Assembly: GCA_035610365.1 (NCBI GenBank)
Contig: CM069434.1
Span: 96,956,806 to 97,020,805 of the forward strand
DNA: 64,000 nt
From: Aquatica leii
Lineage: Eukaryota > Arthropoda > Insecta > Coleoptera > Lampyridae
Reading direction: 5' to 3'
Positions 55,327-64,000 of the stretch are shown one piece after another. Positions within the stretch are counted from its first letter, which is position 1. Each line of letters begins with the position of its first letter. A model generated the notes under the pieces. The model ran no database searches, was not told the DNA's origin, and was given only the letters and a program-made list of their open reading frames with translations. A program made the translations under genes and the position numbers.

Positions 55327-57660
55327 ATGGCTCAGCGTTATGAGTCACAAACGGCTTCTCACCGAATAGCAGACGTCATCGTCAAGGTAGAAACCCATGC
55401 GATGTTGAACTACAGTAAAGGGGTTATTTATTGTCCTGATTTTTTTAATTGCACAATACAAGAAATTTTAACCGGGTTCAAAAATGAAAACGTTATTGAC
55501 GTTAAAAGAATCAAAGATAAGCGGAACAACAAAATAATAGACAGTCCAAACCACATTATAACTTTCAATTCTCCAAACATCCCCCTAACAATCAATGGAG
55601 CACTTTATAAATTACCAGTGAGACTATACAGGGTGAGTTGGGAGGAACGGACCAAACTCCAGAAGTGTATTGTATATGTGAAAATAATATAAAAAAACTC
55701 ATATGTTCTAATCCGACTTTCATTAGTTTTCAAGTTATAGCGTAATTAATCTTATTATAATATTATTCCATTTACGTTTAAATTTTCGTATGTACTTTGT
55801 AATCAGAGTATGTCATGTTCGAGGCTTAAAACATTTGATAACGTTGTTGTTTATTAAAGGCCAAACACTAATTCAAATTTAGAATATGCAAATATGGTAT
55901 TCGTTTGTGGTTTTTGTAATGGGAATGCTACAGCTGCTGTTGAAGAATATCGTCGAAGGTTTCTACATTAAAGACATCCTAATAAAAATATATTATATAT
56001 TGATCAGAGTTCTCAACAAACTGTTAGAGACCGCTAAGCTGCCCAATGTTCACATAACAACTGAACGAGCCACTAGACAAGGTTCACGAAGGTAACTCAA
56101 TTAAATATTCCACAAACAAGAGTATAATCACACTTCTCAAGCAAGGCATACATCCATACCATGTACTGAGAGTACAACATCTACAACCGGAAGATTATCA
56201 TAATCGTATGGAATTTTTTTGGAGAATAAATGATAATCATCGTGCTCTATTGCAAATACTTTTTACAGATGACACTATATTCACCCGTAACAGCATTAAT
56301 AATACTAACAACTGTCATGTATGGTTAGACGAAAATTCCCGCTCAACAATCGAAAATAATTTTCAACATAAGTCTTCGGTAAACTTGTGCTGTGGTATGG
56401 TAGATAGGTATTTAATTCACCATTTCATTTTCGAAAATCTCGCAGGAGACCACTACTTGATTTTTTTACATTTTTTTTTTAGGACTACTGGAGGATATCC
56501 CTGTAAACATCAGAATGCAAATGTACTATCAGCACGATGAAGCTCCTGTACATTTCGCTCGTCAGGTCAAGCAACATTTGAACGAAAGATTTCTAGGGCG
56601 TTGAATTAGTTGCAGTGGTCCCATTACTTGGTAACCAAGATTTCCAGACCTCACACCACTAGACTTTTGTTTATGGGGTTGTTGGGGACATGAGACAATC
56701 AGGAAAGCAACAAATGCTCTTCGTAAACGAAGCACAAAATGTTTAGAGGTTAATGGCGGTACTTTTGAACATGTCCTAAAAGAACTTTGGGATTAAAATA
56801 ATATTGATGTAAAGAATTTTGTTTATTTGTAATTACGTTATAACTTGAAAAATAATGAAAATCGAATTAGAACATATGAGTTTTTTTACATTATTAACAC
56901 GTGTACAATAAACTCCTAGAGTATGGTCCATTCCTCTCTACTCACCCTGTATATACACAACCGCTAAGATGTTTCCGTTGTCAAAAATGTGGACATGCAG
57001 AAGTTAGTTGCAAAAATCAGCATATATGCATTTGTGGCAAAGAACTACATAAAGGGCCATCATATGAAAATCCTGTAAAATGTATCAATTGTGATGGTCC
57101 TCATACAGCTCGCACAGGCCCAGTATTTCAAAGAAAAATGTCATTGCAAAAAATTAAAACAACAAAAAAAAATTTACTACGAAGCCAAACAAGAATTATA
57201 AATTTTTGCTTCGGTAACATCTAACAATTCAAATCTATGTCAAATAGTAACTTCAGTATTGCACAAAATTCAAAAATCCGTGACTGCCACGGTAACTAGT
57301 AAACTAAATAATTTATTACCAAATTTAATAAATGCATTAAAAACAAAGTTATCTTTTTATCAAGACTGCAATAAATTAGTCCCTAAAGAAAACAAGACCT
57401 TTCTTACTTCTCAGCCACCAATCTCATAAGTAATGACGAACTAAGATCATTGCTTATTTCTACGATAACGATGGAAACAGAAATAAGTATAAGACATAAG
57501 TAAAAAAAAATACACAACCAACGTCTCCTACTGTTTCCACAGGAAGCAAAAGAGTCGATCTAAGTTTTATTGACCCATGGTCGAGAAGACCAAAAAAAAA
57601 GGTTGGTCAAGACGTAAACCCAGAAAACCTAGTCGTTCTACTAGTCGCCAGTCTATCAGC
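55327..57660 (+). mobile_element. Jockey-type LINE ORF1, split by a mariner insertion
   Basis: The left part, 55327-55628, encodes VKVETHAMLNYSKGVIYC, NVIDVKRIKDKRNNKI and TFNSPNIPLTINGALYKLP, the RNA-binding region of Jockey-clade ORF1. After the inserted transposon (55629-56949) it resumes with TQPLRCFRCQKCGHAEVSC (CCHC: C-x2-C-x4-H-x4-C), ICICGKELHKGPSYENP and CINCDGPHTARTGPVFQ. A degraded C-terminal tail reaches about 57660. The two parts join in frame as RLYTQPLRC. The knuckle region has the standard layout for the clade. It is broken later by stops, and ORF2 does not follow directly. Confidence 0.85.
55629..56949 (+). mobile_element. Tc1/mariner-superfamily element (DUF4817 type) inside the LINE
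   Basis: Inverted ends CAGGGTGAGT(T/A)GG and their complement CTCACCCTG are followed inward by GGAACGGACCA / GGAATGGACCA. TATA flanks both sides, fitting the TA target of the superfamily. The relic transposase has an N-terminal DUF4817 helix-turn-helix trace ([21 protein letters not shown], about 55880), then LFTDDTIFTRN (56258), FENLAGDHYL, LLEDIPVNIRMQMYYQHDE (56488-56545, second catalytic Asp), PDLTPLDFCLWGC (56650; third Asp, DD34D-like) and NGGTFEHVLKEL. There are many frame changes and stops, so it is inactive. Confidence 0.85.
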
Positions 57661-58084
57661 AAATAAAATTAGCCATATACAGCAAATTATATATTCACCT
57701 TTTGACATCTAGTTATTTATCTGTGATATATATATGTCTGTTTGTCTTATTTGTATATCGTGTGTCTATATTATATTATGGGTTTCGGTTGTTCAAATAA
57801 ATGCATCTACGCTTTATTGATAAGTTGTTTAATAAAGACTTAGGCACTTACATCCGTACATTACAATCACCTTCGACGGCAACGAGCAAGTGGCGGAAAA
57901 AGCTTGTGGCTAATTCCCCTACGTCTTATTGACTTGTGCGATGTATATAATTTACAATAGGTGGTGTAGATGGCGCTTTATAAAAAAGTGTACAACGCAA
58001 ACAAAAGCAAATTTTGCAGTATGTAACTCTTTTGGAACGTATACCTGCCGGTTGCTACGGTTACTAGTTATTGTGTATTGAATT
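57661..58084. other. Possible LTR-like spacer
   Basis: No coding. AATAAATGCATC at about 57798, AATAAAGACTTAGG at about 57830 and CTTTATAAAAAAGTG near 57974 are LTR-like signals, but no TG...CA pair or second copy was found. Confidence 0.3.
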
Positions 58085-59400
58085 TTTTGCATGCGGGCAT
58101 TGACCAAATCTTCTTTACATTTGCTGAAAGCTGCAACTGCTTGCTCAGTAGGTTCAATTAATATATTCCTTTTTGTGCATCCGATTGATAAGGCATTCAG
58201 TGGTATCTGCGTTTCTGCTGCATTAGATGCCTATCTACGATAATAATTGGCTATACTCAAGAACCGTTGTAACTTTTTTAAATTTTTTGGAAAATTTAAC
58301 TTTGTTATAGCATTGACTTTTTTAGAAAGTGGTTTGATACTTTCAGGTGAGACCTCGACTTCTAGAAAATTTATATGGCTAACCCCAAAAATGTATTTAG
58401 TTTGGTTGATCACGACACCATGGTGGTTTAGTTGTTGAAGAACCTGATTCACATGTATTAAGTGCTAGTCGTATGACTGGGATGTCCAAGTCCAAATAGA
58501 GTTTTTAAGAATTTAAACAGTCTAAACGTGGTGCAAATAGCGGTCTTCGCTCTGCCGGTAAAATTGACTGAAATTTAGTATTACGATTTTATTAAATTAT
58601 TAGAAGTGAAATTTTTTTTCCGCATAAGTTGTGAACGAAATCTTGAATATGTGGGATCGGGTATCGATCTGGAACTGTCCTTGCAATTGTCGAAAATCTC
58701 TACACGCTTTTCAACAGCCAGATTTTTTGAAAACCATATTGTCGTATAAGCTTTTGGTATACCTCGTTTGTTTTGATCAATGCAGGGATACCTACGTGTT
58801 TTGCTTTTTTTACTGGACACTCCACAATTAGGTTAGTATGTATATCAAGGAGCTTTTTGTTTGCTACATCTACCACTAGCTTATAGTATTTTAGAAAATC
58901 TGCTCATAAGATAGCATCTGTTACATCAGTTATAACAAATGTCCAAAATAAAGTTCTACGTAGTCCTATCTAATGTTGTTTTTTTACCAAAAGTTTTAAT
59001 TGTGTCCCATTTGCGGATTGTAGTTAAATCGTGGGACAATACTACCAAAATGCTTAGTTTTAAATTGTGGCGAAAGTACACTTAAGTCAGCACCTGTATC
59101 GTCTGCGTTGGTGTCAAGTTTTTTGATCATACAAATATGGCTGCTCTTTCTAGATTGTGTTCCAAACTTTGCATGACACCAACAGTTTTTGCTAAAGTTT
59201 TTATGACGACTAGAACTTCTTTGGCTACGTATTTGCTTTTTCAAACCATCGAGCTTCTTTATAAGCTGTCGTACCAAATCATCCAATGTTTCGCCGCCAT
59301 TTCGTGTTGCATTTGATGTGGTAGTGGTAGAAACGCGTTGAGATGGTAGCAGTGGAGGAATGCGTTTCCAGTTGGAACTAAACTCCGCCTGCTAAAGTTT
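58085..59400 (-). mobile_element. Ty3/Gypsy fragment, minus strand (fossil)
   Basis: In minus-strand order: CWCHAKFGTQSRKSSH and TGADLSVLSPQFK (59040-59200; capsid-protease junction and aspartic protease), FVITDVTDAIL, ADFLKYYKLVVDVANKKL (about 58830-58950), NQVLQQLNHHGVVINQTKY and VNAITKLNFPKNLKKLQRF (58231-58452, RT palm end) and RNase H start (SIGCTKRNILIEPTEQAVAAF, about 58110-58200). This order and wording fit the CsRn1/Kabuki-like Gypsy branch. It is broken at several places and lacks identified LTRs, so it is old. Confidence 0.75.
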
Positions 59401-59454
59401 GGAATAAAATACATTGTATAAACAACACAGTGTCGCTAAACCAACAAACAACAC

Positions 59455-60610
59455 TACAAATAAACAACAATTTTAAAACCAAACAAAAACCCGAATGTAG
59501 CCTCTAGCTACCGACCAACATCCCTAACTTCTAGTGTAAGCAAAATATTAGAAAAAGTGGTTAACACTCGGCTAATTTGGTACCTAGAAACCCAACATCT
59601 TTTATCAAAAGCACAAATGGGAAGCCGTAAACACAACTCAACAAATGACGCTTTAGTATTTTTAGAAAATTATATTTTAAACGCTTTTATCCAAAAAGAA
59701 CATTTAGTAGACGTAACCTACAACATCTAACGTGCTTTCGACATGACCTGGAGACACGCCATACTAAACAAATACATTTTTGGGAAATCAAAGCTCAATT
59801 ACCAAAATCAATTTGCAGCTATTTTTCAAAAATAGAAATTTTTATATCCAAATAGGTCAAAAATCATCAACCATTCAAACATTTCAATATAAAATTCCCC
59901 AAGTAACAATCTTAAATGCAACACTGCTTGTAATTGGAATGGAAAACCTCACAGAAGCTATACCGCCTACCATAAAGTATTACGCATACGTCGATGATCT
60001 GATGATGTGCTACAGTAATCAAGAAATGCTAACACGGCATAAATAAGCTAGCCAACACCGCACCTTTCATGGCTTTTAGATTTGCTGAATTCAAAACAAA
60101 CTGCATCCATTTTTGCAGACTCTGCACAAAGCACGACTACCCATGCTTAAACATTTACGGTACTGTTATTAAAAACAAAAATAATATAAACATTCTAGGC
60201 ATAACTTTTGATAACAAGCTATACTAGAAAGCGCACATTTTAAATATTTTACCTAGATGCAAAAAACATAATTAAAATCATATAGGTGCACACATAAGCA
60301 TACAGTGGGGTACAGACAAAAATACACTATAAATGTCTTTAGAGCCATTATATTAAGCAAAATCTATTATAGTAGCATAGTATATGGATCGGCCTAAAAA
60401 AGTACCCAAAAAACTCTCGATAGCATATACAACTCAGTATTAAAACTTTGCACAGAAGCGTATAGAACGAGTTTAGCACCTCCAATGCTTTGCATACCTA
60501 GTCTACTACCACTTAATTATAGAAGAAAATTACAGTTACTTACATACTCCATTAAATTACAAGATAACCATAAACACATAAACAACGGACTCTTCAACTC
60601 ACCTAGAAAT
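59455..60610 (+). mobile_element. Jockey-type LINE reverse transcriptase relic
   Basis: RT motifs in order: SSYRPTSLTSSVSKILEKVV (59500), RLIWYLETQHLLSKAQMGSR (59570-59625, usually QxGFR), LVDVTYNI-RAFDMTWRHAI (59705-59760, motif A), PPTIKYYAYVDDLMMCY (59965-60015, YVDD present), INILGITFDNKLY (60188-60225) and IQWGTDKNTL and later SLEPLY (60300-60350). At least four stops or frame changes are present and the endonuclease domain is missing. It may once have belonged with the ORF1 at 55327-57660, but the Gypsy fragment between them prevents proof. Confidence 0.8.
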
Positions 60611-60626
60611 TAAGATAAATACATAA

Positions 60627-61065
60627 TGAAACATTCGCGAAGTTTTTGTAAATATCGAGAACGTTCCCGTACTTTTTATCTACGTCTAGAACGTTCACGA
60701 AAGAATGTAGAGGCTTCTCGAATGTTTATAGAAATGTATAAATGCAGTACAAACAAATCTCAGGGCAGTTATTTCCCATAATTCGAAGACGGCGGTGTTA
60801 AAAAGATTATTCAAGTCTAAATGAATACCTAATTAACGCGTGTAAGATAAATCTACGGTGTGTAACCTTGTACGTAACTTTAACGTAAACAAGCGTTTAA
60901 ATAAATAGAAGTTATCCGTGGACTTTATCTTTATGTAATGTAGTGCTATACATAAATTATACTGTAAGTGTTTTTATTAAATATTCTTAGATTTTAATTA
61001 GTTCGGTTAATAATCAACCTGTACATATTTTTAGTATTAATAAATTTGTAATAATAATCGTTACA
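60627..61065 (+). repeat. 5' LTR of a Gypsy element (approximate)
   Basis: It ends ...TCGTTACA directly before ATTGGCGTCAGTGCGGGG, a typical LTR/primer-site junction. A promoter-like GTATAAATGCAG lies at about 60746. The start TGAAACATTCG at 60627 is a guess from the TG rule. The 3' LTR is beyond the window. Confidence 0.5.
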
Positions 61066-61066
61066 A

Positions 61067-61080
61067 TTGGCGTCAGTGCG
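61067..61080 (+). promoter_or_regulatory. Gypsy primer binding site
   Basis: TTGGCGTCAGTGCG follows the LTR end by one base. The tRNA was not identified. Confidence 0.5.
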
Positions 61081-61245
61081 GGGTATCGAATAGAATCGTG
61101 TAAATAAATAAGCTGTTCGCGATTTGAGTATAAACATCATTAAGTAATTTACTATCGCTCCCGTAATAAAAACATTGATAGCGTAAATAATCAAACTTTT
61201 GTTCGCGTGTTTTTTTATAGCATTGGGTGTTAAAAAAAAAATAAA

Positions 61246-64000
61246 ATGTCATTAAACTTTTTTTATTATTATTCGTGGTTAAACTTATGCCGGTGACGCG
61301 TTCGCAAGCAGTTAAAATGGATTCAAGAATATTTGAAATTCTCGAATCAAAAAATAAAAAAATGGGAGAAAATTCTTAGAAAATGGAAGAAAATTCAAGA
61401 AAAATGGAAGAAAAGATTCACGAAAACTCGCAGAAAATGGAAAAAAAACTGTCAGAAAATTAAAGAAAAAATTATTTGTAAATACCCAGATAATAGAAGA
61501 AAAGTTCGTGAAAATTTTTAGACTTTTAAAAGAAGAAATAGAAACGAACATAGAAAATCAAATCAGAATTGTTCAAGAAGAAATCCAAGCATTATGTTAA
61601 AATTAAAAAAAGAAATTTACGAATCTGTGAATAACAAAATAGAAGAAGTAAAAGACAAATTTGAACAAAAGCTAGAAAAAAAATTGAGAGAAAGAATGAA
61701 ACTGCTTGAAGAAAGAATGTACCAAATAAATTGTAACGGTGAAGGAAGCGTCACTAGCGAAGATTTAGTAATGGACTCCAAATTTTGACGGTAAAGTTCC
61801 ATGGTCAACCTATTACAACCAGTTCGAAGCCGCAGCTACAGAAAATGGTTGGAGCAACAAGCAGAAAGCGACGTCTTTATTAGTGTCCTTACGTGGAGAA
61901 GCTCTTGGAATCTCTTAAACTGTTTTTGACCACCTACAAGAAAATTACGAACTTTTAATTTCACGTTTAGAAATGAGATATGGAAATGCTTATCTTCAAC
62001 AAGTGTATCAGGCTCAAATTAAAAATCTGGTTCAAAAAGCTGCCGAAAGTCTTCAAGAGTTTGAAGCTGACATCGCCAGATTAACACGGCTTGCGTATCC
62101 TACAGCGCCAGATACCTTCTTGGGCACTTGGTTATTCAAACCTTTGTAGACGGCCTCCGAGATAACAAAACGCAGCAGACTTTCCGGTTAGCTCGACCAA
62201 AGACATTGGATGACGGTTTGATGCATGCTTTGAAGTTTGAAGCAGCAAAACAAGCATCGCAACGAAACGGTCATAAACTTTGCTGTGCTACAGAAGCACC
62301 CGCGCAGATACTGGAAAGCATCGAGGAGATAACGCTCGAAAATTTGGAACGAGGTGACCAAAAGAGACAAAAGGTAATCTCGTCTAGTCAAGCTCCGGAG
62401 ATTGCAATTCAAATGACATCGCCGATGGAGCAATTGCATTTATCTCGATGGCAAGAACAATAGAAGAAGTGTTCAGTTACTAGTTGACACGGTAGCGACG
62501 AAGACCATCATTCGTCCTGACATGTTGTTGGAAACGAGAAGACATCACCAGTAAAAGTGCGACTTCGAACGGCGGCGGGCGAAGAAATACCTATTCAGGG
62601 ACAAGTCAAAATAACCATTGGTTTGCAAAATGGAGTACTTGACCATCAAGTACTGGTAACCGACATCACGGAAGAAGTTATTCTGGAGGTGGACGTGATA
62701 AAAAAGTATGAGTTCCATTTGGATATGAAGAACGATGTCCTGAAGATCAACAATGAATAAATTCTTTTTCGTTCGTCAGAGAAGGCAGCCGTGCGAGTCT
62801 AATTGAGTGAAGACGTGACTGCAAGGACTGAAAGTGTGGTGATGGCACGGCTGGATGGAAATTTCCGGGAAGGCAACATACGCGCGATTGAACCAATGGA
62901 GGGCGGGTTAGTTTAAAAGGGTTGGCAGAACTTTAGTACGAGTAAAAAACACGATGCCAGTAGGAATCTTAAACATCAACTCAGATCCTATATTGTTGAA
63001 AAAGAAGACCGTGGTAGGCCAATGCACACCAGTATCACAAATTGTGAGATGCGTGAAGTCTAACAAAAATTGGTCGCCTAAGAAGTGTGCACAACAACTA
63101 TTGGACATTCTTACCACCAAATGCCAAAACCTCAGCCAAGACCAGCCGGCTAAAGCTAAAGTGTTGATCCAAGAGTATCAAGATGTGTTCGTGCTGGATA
63201 GTGGTTTCAAAGAAAGAACTAACGTGGTGAAACATAAAATTAATACCGGAGACGCTCGGCTGATGCGACAACATCCACGCACACTTACTTTGGCGAAAAG
63301 AAAGGAAGCCGAACAAATAATTGCGGATACTCGTAAAGAAGAAGGATGGATCAACGAGGTTTTGCGACTACAGACAGCTAAACGACGTGACCAAAAAAGA
63401 CAGCTATTTTTTACTCAGAATTTACGATACGTTAGACAGCCTGTCAGGATACCAGTGGTTTTATACGTTAGATTTAAAAAGTGGTTACTGGCAGATAGAA
63501 TTGGAACCCAAGGATCGTGAAAAAACAGTTTTTACGATTGGAACTGGTTTGTGGCAGTTCACTGTGATGCCTTTTGGCCTGTGTAACGCTTCTGCAACGT
63601 TTGAGCGTTTGATGAAGACTATCTTGCGCGGATTGTCTTGGAAGACGTGCTTGGTTTACCTGGACGACGTTATCGTGGTTGGAAAGTAGTTTGAAGAACA
63701 CTTGAACAACTTGGAAGAAGTGTTTCAGCGACTACGTGGGGCTAATCTAAAACGGAGCCCAAAGAAGTGCCACGTATTTAAGAAAGAAGTGCAATACATT
63801 GGCCACGTCGTATCTAGAGATGGAGTAAAAGCTGACCCAGACAAAATCCGAGCAGTGCAAGCATGACCAAGACCAATCAAAAAGAATTATTGCGTGACTA
63901 GGAGGAAACTGTTAGCAGTCGTCAAGCTCATCGAACATTTCTACAAATATTTGTATGGACAAAAATTTTTACTGAGAATAGACCACGCCACTTGAAAATG
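61246..64000 (+). mobile_element. Ty3/Gypsy gag-pol, runs off the window (fossil)
   Basis: Parts in order: a Lys/Glu-rich coiled-coil gag N-terminus (61320-61790), gag capsid-like region (61795-62290; VPWSTYYNQFEAAATENGW, LISRLEMRYGNAYLQQVYQ), protease region (62470-62760; QVLVTDITEEVILEVDV), linker (62820-63200; MPVGILNINSDPILLKK), and RT (63240-63880; [61 protein letters not shown] with YLDD, HVVSRDGVKADPDKI), ending in the RNase H region (FYKYLYGQKFLL). It is broken at several places, but the sequence is well preserved, so it is of moderate age. Confidence 0.85.

Noticed and set aside
55327-60610. Treating the ORF1 at 55.3-57.7 kb and the RT at 59.5-60.6 kb as one Jockey element
   Set aside because: The endonuclease is absent and a Gypsy fragment of opposite strand lies between; common origin cannot be shown from the sequence alone.
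1-64000. Polinton, large DNA virus or bacterial insert
   Set aside because: No capsid, protein-primed polymerase, packaging ATPase or operon-like gene packing was seen.

Overview
The window is an AT-rich stretch of animal nuclear DNA, almost certainly from an insect. It holds one apparent host gene: a spliced RR-1 cuticular protein gene on the minus strand at 41964-43193. It has a signal peptide, a Gln-rich insert, an R&R chitin-binding domain and a TATA box. Nearly everything else recognisable is transposable-element DNA of many classes and ages, often nested. I saw no tRNA, rRNA or CRISPR.

Layout. 975-3410 and 16633-16726: one hAT transposase (ZMYM1-like) split in its last exon-length segment by a 13.2 kb insertion. 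3416-16627: a BEL/Pao tandem (two direct copies sharing a central LTR) flanked by the 5-bp target duplication ATTTC. The second BEL copy is itself split by a young Ty3/Gypsy element at 10049-14988. That element's two 347-bp LTRs are identical to the eye but point in opposite directions, with a perfect CTGCC target duplication. 17640-19030: an old minus-strand BEL/Pao fragment. 19185-21340: a Penelope-like element (PLE), whose reverse transcriptase is interrupted by a tandem repeat carrying a complete type-I hammerhead ribozyme. 21366-22335: a TIR element whose ends are arrays of a GGCGGTGAATT-type repeat. 22341-25170: a possible TIR element with an unrecognised ORF and an LTR remnant inside. 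25265-25895: a Tc1-like relic. 26431-27715: a TIR element with an apparent spliced mini-gene.

31740-32478: a second PLE, abutting a minus-strand Ty1/Copia element at 32479 to about 36430. 37760-39526: a decayed five-exon hAT-derived gene of the CGBP1-like type. 41964-43193: the cuticle gene. 44985-47690: an endonuclease/RT LINE relic. 48100-48800: tandem and inverted copies of a repeat carrying two decayed hammerheads with the same 44-nt layout as the intact one at 19.9 kb. 49351-50163: a long inverted repeat with another hammerhead-like core. 50270-51280 and 54690-55110: two diverged copies of an unclassified element. 55327-57660: a Jockey-type LINE ORF1 split by a DUF4817-type mariner. 58085-59400: a minus-strand Gypsy fragment. 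59455-60610: a Jockey-type RT. 60627-64000: an LTR plus gag-pol of another Gypsy element that runs off the window.

The most unusual signals are the inverted-LTR Gypsy element and the family of hammerhead-bearing repeats. The relative insertion order of the left third is clear: hAT first, then BEL, then Gypsy. All coordinates and alignments were read by eye; no database search or folding program was run.
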